The notes: a model not told the origin generated them from the letters alone. A stretch of 64,000 nt of DNA from DASPJL01 sp035628645 (GCA_035628645.1 DASPJL010000114.1:9311-73310), one strand, 5' to 3'. Numbered from the stretch's first letter, positions 53,658 through 62,189 are shown. A program made the numbers and translations.

Positions 53658-54806
53658 ATGTCATTGAATGAAGTTTATATAGTAAAAACCTCCAGATTTC
53701 TTCCCAATAGCCCCATTTCATGTGACGAGATGGAGGAATATTTGGGCTTTATTGGTGGAAAGCCCTCCAAATCAAGAAGAATTGTTCTAAGAAACAATGG
53801 TATAAAAACGCGCCATTACGCATTAACAAAAGAAGGAAAACCAACGCATACCAACGCTGAAATGGTTTCCCTGGCCATTAGGGGTTTATTTAAAAATGAT
53901 TCTGCCGGTTTGAAATCTTTCCAGTTTTTAAGCTGCGGTACTTCCTCTCCTGACCAGATTATGCCCTCGCACTCGGTAATGGTTCATGGTTGGCTGCCCG
54001 AGAGTAATGCCATTGAAGTAGTGTCGCCTTCAGGAAACTGCTGTGCGGGAATGCATGCCTTAAAACACGCTTATTTGTCCGTGAAAGTCGGAGATTCGCA
54101 AAAAGCCGTATCGGCTGGATCAGAAAGGACTTCAGGAATTTTAAGGTCCGACCATTATGAAGAAGAAGTACAAAAACTTGCTGAACTTGAAGAAAATCCC
54201 TACATAAGTTTTGAAAAAGATTTTTTACGATGGATGCTGTCTGACGGTGCGTGTGCCTTCTTGTTGTCAGATAAAAAAAATGAAGAGGGTATAAGCCTTA
54301 AAATAGAATGGATTGAAGGGGCTTCCTACGCGCATAAAGTAGAAGCATGTATGTATCAGGGCTGTGACAAGCTTGAAAATGGCCAGTTAAAAAGCTATAT
54401 GGATTATACGCCCGAAGAAATTGTTGCGCAATCCATATTGAGTATGAAACAAGATACCAGGCTTTTAAGCCAATATATCATTTCATTGGGATTCGATCAG
54501 ATAAAAACCATTTTTGATAAAAGAGGCCATTCAGTGGAGGAGGTGGATTATTTCCTGCCTCACATGTCCAGCGACTTTTTCAGAAATAAAATTTCAGAAA
54601 AGCTGGAAGAAAACGGAATGGGCATTCCACAGGAAAAATGGTTTTCTAACCTTACTTATACAGGAAATGTAGGTGCAGGCTCCATTTATTTAATGGTGGA
54701 TGAACTATTCCATAGCGGAAAGCTTAAGAAAGGTCAGAAACTTTTACTGGTAGTGCCCGAAAGTTCAAGATTCTCTTATGTATATGCCCTTCTAACTGTT
54801 TGTTAA
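53658..54806 (+). CDS. darB: Dialkylresorcinol ketosynthase DarB (KAS III-like)
   Basis: 382 residues of the FabH/thiolase family. The catalytic triad is Cys129 in 'GNCCAGMHALKHAY', His in 'DYFLPHMSSDF' and Asn in 'YTGNVGAGSIYLM'. DarB joins a beta-ketoacyl thioester and an unsaturated or beta-oxo partner and closes the ring that becomes the dialkylresorcinol half of flexirubins. It directly follows darA. Its start has an uncommon Shine-Dalgarno-like AGGAGAG just upstream. Confidence 0.9.
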   Translation: MSLNEVYIVKTSRFLPNSPISCDEMEEYLGFIGGKPSKSRRIVLRNNGIKTRHYALTKEGKPTHTNAEMVSLAIRGLFKNDSAGLKSFQFLSCGTSSPDQIMPSHSVMVHGWLPESNAIEVVSPSGNCCAGMHALKHAYLSVKVGDSQKAVSAGSERTSGILRSDHYEEEVQKLAELEENPYISFEKDFLRWMLSDGACAFLLSDKKNEEGISLKIEWIEGASYAHKVEACMYQGCDKLENGQLKSYMDYTPEEIVAQSILSMKQDTRLLSQYIISLGFDQIKTIFDKRGHSVEEVDYFLPHMSSDFFRNKISEKLEENGMGIPQEKWFSNLTYTGNVGAGSIYLMVDELFHSGKLKKGQKLLLVVPESSRFSYVYALLTVC

Positions 54807-54810
54807 AGAC

Positions 54811-55212
54811 ATGGAAAAAAAGGACATACCTCAAGACCCGAGCAAACTTCAGAATTTCACAAAAGAGGTCTGTTATGCAGTAGATGAAACAGGAAAATAT
54901 GTTGCTGACCTTTCCTCCGGATGGGAGGTAAAATCTTCAGCGCTTGAGGTAGCCTGGAATGATATAGATACAAGAGTTTCTGACGCGAAACAAAAAATGG
55001 ATGCCGGACAGGCCAGCCCTGTTTTATATTTAATGGAACTTAAATTAATGGATCTTCCCACCGTCTCCGATTATACAGGATTCTGGAAATGGACCATTAA
55101 AAGGCATTTTAAACCAAATGTTTTTGGCAAACTTTCGGATAATAAATTAAAAAGATATGCTGAAGTTTTTGAGGTAAGTGTGGAGGATTTAAAAAAAATG
55201 AACAAAGGATGA
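54811..55212 (+). CDS. Uncharacterised small protein in the pigment operon
   Basis: 133 residues, no signal or TM segment, mixed alpha/beta composition with 'YVADLSSGWEVKSSALEVAW' and 'DYTGFWKWTIKRHFKPNVFG'. No known domain. It starts 5 nt after darB and its stop overlaps the next start as ATGA (55209-55212), implying translational coupling to the BtrH-like acyltransferase. It is probably a cytosolic partner of that enzyme (inference). Confidence 0.75.
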   Translation: MEKKDIPQDPSKLQNFTKEVCYAVDETGKYVADLSSGWEVKSSALEVAWNDIDTRVSDAKQKMDAGQASPVLYLMELKLMDLPTVSDYTGFWKWTIKRHFKPNVFGKLSDNKLKRYAEVFEVSVEDLKKMNKG

Positions 55213-56222
55213 TACTTGATTTTCAGCATGTTCAATCCGCTCACTGTGAAAATGGCGTTACCACTAATTTATTAAGACATATAGGGGTAAGTCAAATAAC
55301 CGAGCCCCTTGCTTTCGGAATCGGCTCCGGACTATTTTATATCTACATCCCTTTACTTAAAATAAACAATGGACCGGCAATAGCTTTTCGAACGATGCCC
55401 GGAATGATATTCAAAAGAACTTGTAATTCGTTGGGAATTCCGGTTGTAAGGAAAAAATTCAGTTCCAGGGAAACAGCACAGAAGTACCTTGATGACCGGT
55501 TGCTTTCAGGAGAACCTGCCGCCTGTCAGGTAGGTGTTTATTACCTGAGCTACTTTCCAAAAGAATACCGTTTCCACTTCAATGCTCACAATCTGGTAGT
55601 GTATGGAAAAGTAGACGGAAAATATTTGATCAGTGACCCGGTAATGGAAGAAACGACCTCATTATCGGAATATGAACTGGAGCGCGTTCGTTTTGCAAAA
55701 GGTGCGCTGGCCCCAAAAGGACAGATCTATTACCCAAAAGAAAAAACTTTAGTTAGCGACGATAAAATAAGAAATGCAATAAAATCCGGGATCAAGGGAA
55801 ATATCAGGGACATGCTCTATATCCCCGGAGGAATAGCCGGAGTAAGTGGAATACGATATACTGCCAAAAAAATAAAGAAATGGCGGGATAACCTTGGACT
55901 ACAAAAAGCTGGCATATACCTGGCTCAACTGGTGAGAATGCAGGAGGAAATTGGAACAGGCGGCGGCGGATTTCGCTTCATATATGCAGCATTTTTACAG
56001 CAAGCGCATCAATACCATAAAATTGACAAGCTGCTGGAAGTTTCTCAGAGGTTTACTCAATCCGGTGACATCTGGAGAAGGGCTGCAATTCAGGCTGCCG
56101 GAATTTATAAAGGGAGGTTAACAGAGCAATCTGATTTCAACCAGATGGGTGACTATTTATTAGAGGCGGCAGAAATTGAAAAAGGCGCTTTTAAAGACCT
56201 TTCAAAAATAAAGTGGAATTAA
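55209..56222 (+). CDS. BtrH-like acyltransferase/cysteine-protease-fold protein
   Basis: 337 residues. The N-terminal 150 residues match the BtrH N-terminal domain, a papain/C39-like fold: Cys13 in 'QSAHCENGVTTNLL', His127 in 'FHFNAHNLVVYG' and Asp143 in 'LISDPVME' form the likely triad. BtrH moves an acyl group from an acyl carrier protein onto an aminoglycoside in butirosin synthesis. The C-terminal part is helical (DUF4872-type). In this operon, with an ACP and a dialkylresorcinol system, it is a good candidate for the enzyme that joins acyl and phenol parts, but this is inference. Confidence 0.82.
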   Translation: MILDFQHVQSAHCENGVTTNLLRHIGVSQITEPLAFGIGSGLFYIYIPLLKINNGPAIAFRTMPGMIFKRTCNSLGIPVVRKKFSSRETAQKYLDDRLLSGEPAACQVGVYYLSYFPKEYRFHFNAHNLVVYGKVDGKYLISDPVMEETTSLSEYELERVRFAKGALAPKGQIYYPKEKTLVSDDKIRNAIKSGIKGNIRDMLYIPGGIAGVSGIRYTAKKIKKWRDNLGLQKAGIYLAQLVRMQEEIGTGGGGFRFIYAAFLQQAHQYHKIDKLLEVSQRFTQSGDIWRRAAIQAAGIYKGRLTEQSDFNQMGDYLLEAAEIEKGAFKDLSKIKWN

Positions 56223-56300
56223 TTTGCAGATGTGCTCATATGAAAATGTGCTGATGAGCAGGAATCGCAAACTGTTGGATTATAAATGAGATCGGTTTTA

Positions 56301-56330
56301 TTCGTCATTTGTCATTCGTAACTCGTCATT
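56301..56330. repeat. Short word-like repeat between the acyltransferase and ABC genes
   Basis: TTCGTCATTTGTCATTCGTA followed by ACTCGTCATT gives three close copies of (C/T)GTCATT within 30 nt. It lies in the only gap over 100 nt inside the operon (56223-56361). No terminator or promoter is recognised there. Confidence 0.45.
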
Positions 56331-56361
56331 AAAAATACATAATTCTCAAGACTAAATACTA

Positions 56362-57105
56362 ATGAAGGCCATTAGCATCAAAAATTTAAGTTTCCAATAT
56401 TCAGGACAAAAAGATTTATGTCTGGACAACCTGAGCCTGGAAGTACTTGAAGGAGAACGCTTCGGACTCTTCGGGCCCAATGGCGCCGGAAAAACAACGC
56501 TTATGAGCTTAATGACCGGATTGCTTACTGCTGATCATGGAAGTATTGAATTGTTGGGACATAATGTAAGTCATAATAAAAAGTGTATTAATAAATTGTT
56601 TGGCTTTGTTCCCCAGGATTTTTCCTTTTACCAGGACTTATCTCCTTTAGAAAACCTTGAGTTTTTTGGTGCTTGGGCAGGCTTAAAAAGTGAGGAAATC
56701 AAAAAACGAAGTATTGAGTTACTTGATGTATTAGGCTTAACTGAGGTCGGGGATAAACAGGTAAGGAGGTTTTCCGGGGGAATGAAACGAAGGGTAAATC
56801 TGGCTATAGCAGTAATCCACGAACCTAAAATTTTATTTTTGGATGAACCTACGGTTGGTGTTGATGTACAAACCCGTCATGCAATAGTCAATTATTTGCT
56901 GGAACTAAATAAAAAAGGCACTACACTTGTCTATACTTCTCACCAATTGAGTGAAGCAGAGAGTTTATGTGAAAAAGTAGCCTTGATTGACGAAGGAAAA
57001 ATCATTGCACAAGATACCTTAAACGGCCTCCTTTCAATACATCATCAGGACCGGCTGGAAGGGTTGTTTTTAAATTTAACGGGTAAAGCATATAGAGATT
57101 CATAA
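56362..57105 (+). CDS. ABC transporter ATP-binding protein
   Basis: 247 residues of the ABC-2 exporter type (DrrA/CcmA-like). Walker A is 'GLFGPNGAGKTTLMS', the signature 'RRFSGGMKRRVNLAI', Walker B 'KILFLDEPTVGVD', and the H-loop is in 'VYTSHQLSEAES'. It pairs with the permease that starts at its last base (57105, TAATG overlap). Together they would export the pigment, its lipid precursor or another lipid to the outer envelope. Confidence 0.95.
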   Translation: MKAISIKNLSFQYSGQKDLCLDNLSLEVLEGERFGLFGPNGAGKTTLMSLMTGLLTADHGSIELLGHNVSHNKKCINKLFGFVPQDFSFYQDLSPLENLEFFGAWAGLKSEEIKKRSIELLDVLGLTEVGDKQVRRFSGGMKRRVNLAIAVIHEPKILFLDEPTVGVDVQTRHAIVNYLLELNKKGTTLVYTSHQLSEAESLCEKVALIDEGKIIAQDTLNGLLSIHHQDRLEGLFLNLTGKAYRDS

Positions 57106-58385
57106 TGTTTAAACTTTGGGCAACATTGGTTAAAGACTTTCGCATCCTTACAAGGGACAGGGTTGGCCTTACGCTGATGTTTATTATGCCCATCATCTTG
57201 GTAATCGTAATTACCAGCATTCAATCCAGCACTTTCGAATTGGTAAACGACAACAAGGTTCCGCTGATTCTTTCCAACAGAGACAATGGAAAAGCAAGCC
57301 AGGAGTTGATCGTGGCCATTAAAGAAATGGGAATGTTTGAGATTTCTGAAACAAAAGAAGATTTCAATGAAAAGGAAATTGCAGATTTTATGCATAAGAA
57401 AGATGCATTGATAGCAATTATTATCCCCAAAGATTTCTCAAATAAAATATCCTTAAAAGCTAAAGATATCGCAGGTAAAGCTTTAAATGAGTTTGGTGTA
57501 ACGGAAGAAACAGGCGAATCTCCAAAAGATTTGGTAGACCCGCTTACCTTATATTATCATCCTGTATTGCAGGAATCTTTCAGGTATTCCATACAAGGGG
57601 CATTAAGAAGCGCACTGCAGATAGTGGAAAGCAAAGAGATTCTTCAAACCCTTTATTTTTCTCTCAATGAAAAAGAGTTACCTAAAGGATTGGAAAATGA
57701 AATCATAAACAATCAAATTCCTATAAATGAAATCCCTGTTTCAAGGGATGGAAGTAGAAATATTCCAAATGCTACACAGCATAACATTCCGGCGTGGACT
57801 GTTTTTGCAATGTTTTTCGTGGTAATTTCATTGGGAAGCAGCGTAGTGAAGGAAAAGCTGAGCGGAAGTTTCATCCGGCTAAAGACATTACCGACCAGTT
57901 ATTTTATTGCGCTTATCTCAAAGCAGATTTCCTATTTATTGGTAACCCTTGCACAGGTAGTTGTAATATTCTCAATAGGCGTATTTTTGTTCCCATTAAT
58001 CGGACTTCCTAAACTTAATCTTCCTTCGGATCTAGTCGGGCTTTTAATTGTCTCACTTATTTCAGGGTGGTGTGCAATAAGTTATGCCATTGCTATAGGC
58101 GTTTTTGCCCAAACACAGGAACAAGCAAATGGATTTGGTGCCGTTTCGATTGTTATTTTGGCAGCAATCGGAGGAATTTTAGTCCCAAGTTTCGCAATGC
58201 CCGAATCTTTTCAAGTTTTAATGATCTTATCTCCCCTGCACTGGTGCCTGGAGTCCTATTATGGATTGTTTCTGGAAGGTGGAACGCTTGGAGATATCAT
58301 AATGAATTTAATACCATTACTAGCCATAATTACAGTTTTACAAATCATCGTCCTATTGGGACTTAAAAGAAAAAATTTAGTTTAA
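57105..58385 (+). CDS. ABC-2 type transporter permease
   Basis: 426 residues: an N-terminal TM helix (VGLTLMFIMPIILVIVITSI), a large extracytoplasmic loop of about 180 residues, then five TM helices in the C-terminal half ('FAMFFVVISLGSSVVKEKLS', 'QISYLLVTLAQVVVIFSIGV', and further). The 'LSPLHWCLESYYGLFL' segment is typical of ABC-2 permeases. Translationally coupled to the ATPase; 8 nt from the ACP gene. Confidence 0.92.
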   Translation: MFKLWATLVKDFRILTRDRVGLTLMFIMPIILVIVITSIQSSTFELVNDNKVPLILSNRDNGKASQELIVAIKEMGMFEISETKEDFNEKEIADFMHKKDALIAIIIPKDFSNKISLKAKDIAGKALNEFGVTEETGESPKDLVDPLTLYYHPVLQESFRYSIQGALRSALQIVESKEILQTLYFSLNEKELPKGLENEIINNQIPINEIPVSRDGSRNIPNATQHNIPAWTVFAMFFVVISLGSSVVKEKLSGSFIRLKTLPTSYFIALISKQISYLLVTLAQVVVIFSIGVFLFPLIGLPKLNLPSDLVGLLIVSLISGWCAISYAIAIGVFAQTQEQANGFGAVSIVILAAIGGILVPSFAMPESFQVLMILSPLHWCLESYYGLFLEGGTLGDIIMNLIPLLAIITVLQIIVLLGLKRKNLV

Positions 58386-58393
58386 TCATTAAT

Positions 58394-58657
58394 ATGGAGA
58401 CCGCACAATTAAAGCAGCAAGTAAAAGAACAGATCATAAAGTTTCTGAACCTGATGGAACTTAAACCTGCCGATATTAAAGATGACCAACCTTTCTTCGG
58501 AGAAGGGCTAGGCCTTGATTCAATTGATTCTTTAGAACTTATCGTAATGCTTGAAAGAGAGTATGGTATTAAAATAGAGAATCCAAAGGAAGGCAGAAAA
58601 GTACTTGTGGATGTAAACACGATGGTGGATTACATTGAAAAAAATAGAAAAAAATAA
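58394..58657 (+). CDS. Acyl carrier protein
   Basis: 87 residues, longer at the N-terminus than a standard AcpP. The phosphopantetheine site is Ser43 in 'GLGLDSIDSLELIVML' (DSID instead of the usual DSLD). Helices II and III follow normally ('DVNTMVDYIEKN'). It would carry growing acyl or polyene chains for the two ketosynthase-type proteins encoded next. It is separated from the ketosynthase gene by a family A repeat. Confidence 0.94.
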   Translation: METAQLKQQVKEQIIKFLNLMELKPADIKDDQPFFGEGLGLDSIDSLELIVMLEREYGIKIENPKEGRKVLVDVNTMVDYIEKNRKK

Positions 58658-58726
58658 GGAGATGGAAGTTGGAAGCGGGAAGCGCTAAGTTTTTAACTTC
58701 CTACTTCCATCTTCCCACTTCCAACT
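58658..58726. repeat. Short palindromic intergenic repeat, family A, copy 2
   Basis: Begins directly after the ACP stop with GGAGATGGAAGTTGGAAG and ends with CTTCCATCTTCCCACTTCC; the centre is AAGTTTTTAACTTCC. It shares an exact 19-mer with copy 1 at 7159-7214 and fills most of the ACP-ketosynthase gap. The 3' end lies 14 nt before the ketosynthase start. Confidence 0.78.
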
Positions 58727-58740
58727 AAAAGAATAAAGCA

Positions 58741-59928
58741 TTGACCAAGGTTTTCGTAACAGGTATGGGAGTGATTAGTCCTTTGGGGGATTCGGTTTCT
58801 TTGAACCGTAATGCCTTAAAGGAAGGAAGGTCTGCCATATCCACATTAGATCTTTTTACCACCCGTTATGCGAGCCTTCTTCGTTTCGGCGAGATTAAAA
58901 TTGAGAACCAAAAACTCAGGGATAAGCTTAAAGTAAATGAAAAAGGCATAACCCGAACTACTTTACTGGCGCTTCATGCTTTCGAAGAAGCAATCAAAGA
59001 CAGCGGCTTAAATTTTTCTGAAATTTCATCTTTTGACACTGCCCTTATAGGAGCAAATACTGTCGGAGGAATGTGCCTTACGGATGAGTTATATCATGAT
59101 GCAAATCAGGAAATCAAAGGATCAGAATATGTTGCCTCTTATGATTCGGCCTCAATCAATATGTATTTGCAGGAAAAGTTTGGAATAAAAGGAATCATAA
59201 ATACCATCAATACAGCTTGCTCCTCATCAGCGAATGCAATTATATACGGAGCCAGGTTAATTAAACATGGCTATGCAAAAAGAGCCATTGTCGGGGGAGT
59301 AGACAGTCTTGCAAAATTTACTATTAATGGATTCAATTCCCTTCATATCCTTTCTGCGGAAAATTGCAGGCCCTTTGATAAAGACAGAAATGGACTAAAC
59401 CTGGGGGAGGGAGCGGCTTTTTTAATATTGGAAGGAGAAGCAGAAGCCGGCAATAAAAAAATTTATGCCGAGTTAACGGGGTATAACAATTCCAATGATG
59501 CCTATCATGCTTCTTCTTTGTCAGAAACTGCAGACGGGCCATATTTAGCAATGAAAGGTGCGTTAGATGAGGCCGGTTTAAAGCCCACTGATATTGGTTT
59601 TATAAATGCCCATGGGACCGGAACCGAAAACAATGACGCGGTAGAAAGTACGGCTATGGTAAAATTATTTGGCAATCCTCCCGCGTTTGCATCTACTAAA
59701 TCAAATATAGGCCATACTTTAGGCGCTTCCGGAGCAATTGAGGCCATTTACAGTATGCTCAATCTTGAACATCAGGAAATATATCCCGGACTTAATTTCC
59801 ATAATTCAATCCCGGGAACTGATTTGATACCTGTTCAGACATTCCGGGAAATGCCGCTTAAACACGTCATGTCCAATTCGTTTGGTTTTGGAGGTAATTG
59901 TAGTTCACTGATTTTTTCCAAAGCCTGA
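58741..59928 (+). CDS. Beta-ketoacyl-ACP synthase (FabF-like, catalytic)
   Basis: 395 residues. It starts at TTG (MTKVFVTGMGVISPLG, the family N-terminus). The active-site Cys160 is in 'INTACSSSANAI', with His in 'NAHGTGTENNDAVES' and 'KSNIGHTLGASGAIEAIYS'. It extends ACP-bound chains, likely in aryl-polyene or fatty-chain formation for the pigment. It sits 2 nt from the next, ketosynthase-like, gene, so the two probably form a heterodimer as in type II polyketide and aryl-polyene systems. Confidence 0.93.
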   Translation: MTKVFVTGMGVISPLGDSVSLNRNALKEGRSAISTLDLFTTRYASLLRFGEIKIENQKLRDKLKVNEKGITRTTLLALHAFEEAIKDSGLNFSEISSFDTALIGANTVGGMCLTDELYHDANQEIKGSEYVASYDSASINMYLQEKFGIKGIINTINTACSSSANAIIYGARLIKHGYAKRAIVGGVDSLAKFTINGFNSLHILSAENCRPFDKDRNGLNLGEGAAFLILEGEAEAGNKKIYAELTGYNNSNDAYHASSLSETADGPYLAMKGALDEAGLKPTDIGFINAHGTGTENNDAVESTAMVKLFGNPPAFASTKSNIGHTLGASGAIEAIYSMLNLEHQEIYPGLNFHNSIPGTDLIPVQTFREMPLKHVMSNSFGFGGNCSSLIFSKA

Positions 59929-59930
59929 TC

Positions 59931-60977
59931 ATGTTTTATATACATCAAACCTCTTGTATTTCTCCTCAGCAAACTTTTTCAAATATTGACATTGAAAAAG
60001 TGAATGAATTTACAGACAACAAGATGTATGTCAGTGAACCTGCTTATGATGGAATTCCGGCAGGTATTTTAAGAAGAATGGGAAAAGCGGTAAGAATAGG
60101 TGTTGGAGCAGCGTTACCCTTGATTAAGAATGCACAGAAAATTGATGGCATTGTAATAGGAACTGCCAACGGAGGACTTGAAGATTGTATTAAGTTTTTG
60201 AATCAAATCATTCAATACGAGGAAGGGACGCTTACGCCTACCAATTTTGTTCAGAGTACGGCAAATGCCATAGCTTCTCAGATTTCACTTTTATCAGCCA
60301 ATAAAGGATACAATGTAACACATGTTCATCGAGGTTTAGCTTTTGAAAATGCCTTGATAGATGTAGATATGCTTTTGAAAGAAAAGCCGCAAAATGCTTA
60401 CTTGCTGGGTGGTGTGGATGAAATATCTGTTTATAATTATAACATCCAGTTTTTAAGCGGGCAGTACAAAAAGGAACTGATTTCAAATAAGGATTTATAT
60501 CAAACCAATTCAGAAGGAAGTATTGCAGGAGAAGGAGCAGCTATGTTTTTGGCTGGTGGCCAAAAAGAAGGAGCAATTGCCAAACTGGACGGAATAAAAA
60601 TTTTACATGCTAAGGATGAAAAATTTATACAACAGGAATTGAAGTCTTTCTTAAAAGAATATTTAAAAGAAGGAGAAGAAATTGATTTATTTTTATCGGG
60701 TGAAAATGGAGATGCACGTTTAAATGCCTTTTATTCTTCCTGTGAATCCTTATTAAAAGAAAAAACTAAAGTTGCCCGATACAAACACATGACAGGGGAA
60801 CATCAAAGCGCTTCGGCAATTTCTCTTTGGATTGCCTGCAATATTCTTCAAACTCACAGGTTACCATCGCATATGGTAAAAATTGAAAATGAGAAAAAAG
60901 AATTTAACAAAATATTATTATACAATACCTATGGGAATATGCAGCATAGTTTTATGCTTCTTTCCAATACAAAATAA
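59931..60977 (+). CDS. Ketosynthase-like protein without active-site Cys (chain-length-factor-like)
   Basis: 348 residues with ketosynthase-like strand/helix pattern ('VRIGVGAALPLIKNAQKIDG', 'LTPTNFVQSTANAIASQISL', 'SEGSIAGEGAAMFLAGGQKE'). Where a ketosynthase has TACSSS, this protein has 'NVTHVHRGLAFENAL': no Cys. A His-containing segment similar to the C-terminal ketosynthase block is present ('RYKHMTGEHQSASAISLWIA'), but the HGTGT box is not. Such decayed partners (CLF, ApeC-like) set chain length in a heterodimer. Start 59931, 2 nt after the catalytic subunit stop. Confidence 0.82.
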   Translation: MFYIHQTSCISPQQTFSNIDIEKVNEFTDNKMYVSEPAYDGIPAGILRRMGKAVRIGVGAALPLIKNAQKIDGIVIGTANGGLEDCIKFLNQIIQYEEGTLTPTNFVQSTANAIASQISLLSANKGYNVTHVHRGLAFENALIDVDMLLKEKPQNAYLLGGVDEISVYNYNIQFLSGQYKKELISNKDLYQTNSEGSIAGEGAAMFLAGGQKEGAIAKLDGIKILHAKDEKFIQQELKSFLKEYLKEGEEIDLFLSGENGDARLNAFYSSCESLLKEKTKVARYKHMTGEHQSASAISLWIACNILQTHRLPSHMVKIENEKKEFNKILLYNTYGNMQHSFMLLSNTK

Positions 60978-61031
60978 AGTCAAAATCAATAGTAGAATCA
61001 AATCAGAAAAGAATTAATAGCAAAACATTAT

Positions 61032-62105
61032 ATGGATTTTTTTAAGAGTGACAAAAAGAGAGCAGTAGATGCAAAATACGAAGCACAAAAAATAGCTTTT
61101 GCACCAGTTGTATTTCAGGCAGCACGATCCTTAAGGGATTTGGGTATTCTTGAACTCATAGGAAAAAACACAAAAAACGGAGGGCTGACCGAACAACAGG
61201 TCTCTGAGACTTTGGGTCTTTCTCTATATGGCGCAAGAGTATTGATGGAAGCAGGTTTAAGCATCGGGCTTTTATGCGTCAATGAAGAGAAATATACCAT
61301 TACCAAGACAGGTCATTTTATGATGAAAGATCAAATGACCATAGCCAACATGAATTTTGTGCATGACGTCTGTTATTTAGGTCTTTTTAATTTAAAAGAA
61401 TCCATTGTAAATGGAAAACCGGAAGGATTAAAAGTATTTGGAGAACAATGGAATACAGTTTACGAAGCGCTATCAAAGCTACCTGCTCATGTTCAGAAAA
61501 GCTGGTTTGAATTTGACCACTTCTATTCCGATATTGCTTTTCCCGAAGTTTTGCCTTTGGTATTTAAACATAATCCAGGATTAATTTTTGACGTTGGCGG
61601 AAATACAGGAAAATTCTCCTTACAGTGTGTTAAATATTCTCCCGATGTAAAGGTTAAAATTGTTGATTTACCAGGTCAATGGGGAATGGCGGAAAAAAAC
61701 ATTAAAGATGCCGGTTATATTGATAGAATCTCCGGCCATCCTGTTAATCTATTGGATAAAAATGCACCTTTCCCTAAAGGCGCTGATGCGGTATGGATGA
61801 GCCAATTCTTGGATTGTTTTTCTGAGGAAGAGATCATTTCAATTCTTTCCAGGGCTAAAGAAGCTATCGGAAAAGACGGAGCGATTTATATTTTGGAAAC
61901 TTATTGGGACAGGCAAAGCTTTGAAGCAGCGGCATTTTGCTTACAACAAACCTCACTATATTTTACCAATATCGCGAATGGGAACAGTCAAATGTACCAT
62001 TCCAAAAATATGATTAAATGCGTGCACGAGGCCGGACTATATGTGGATGAAGATATTGATGGAATAGGAATCAGCCACACCTTATTCAGATGTAAAATCA
62101 AATAG
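61032..62105 (+). CDS. Class I SAM-dependent methyltransferase with dimerisation domain
   Basis: 357 residues. N-terminal winged-helix dimerisation domain ('LTEQQVSETLGLSLYGARVL'), then a Rossmann methyltransferase domain with the SAM motif 'LIFDVGGNTGKFSLQCVKYS' and 'VKIVDLPGQWGMA'. It resembles plant-type and polyketide O-methyltransferases. In flexirubin loci it may methylate the aryl ring or a phenol; that is inference. The last gene before a perfect inverted repeat and the tRNA-Ser gene. Confidence 0.87.
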   Translation: MDFFKSDKKRAVDAKYEAQKIAFAPVVFQAARSLRDLGILELIGKNTKNGGLTEQQVSETLGLSLYGARVLMEAGLSIGLLCVNEEKYTITKTGHFMMKDQMTIANMNFVHDVCYLGLFNLKESIVNGKPEGLKVFGEQWNTVYEALSKLPAHVQKSWFEFDHFYSDIAFPEVLPLVFKHNPGLIFDVGGNTGKFSLQCVKYSPDVKVKIVDLPGQWGMAEKNIKDAGYIDRISGHPVNLLDKNAPFPKGADAVWMSQFLDCFSEEEIISILSRAKEAIGKDGAIYILETYWDRQSFEAAAFCLQQTSLYFTNIANGNSQMYHSKNMIKCVHEAGLYVDEDIDGIGISHTLFRCKIK

Positions 62106-62128
62106 GTAGAGACATTGTATGCAGCTCT

Positions 62129-62189
62129 AGCGATGACATCTCTTAATACGCTGATTAATGCACGTGCTCAGGATAGAGATGTCATCGCT
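62129..62189. repeat. Perfect 15-bp inverted repeat next to a decayed palindrome
   Basis: AGCGATGACATCTCT at 62129-62143 and AGAGATGTCATCGCT at 62175-62189 are exact complements with a 31-nt loop. Just before it, TAGAG (62107-62111) and CTCTA (62125-62129) form a shorter palindrome in GTAGAGACATTGTATGCAGC. There is no T-tract, so a plain terminator is doubtful. Confidence 0.75.
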
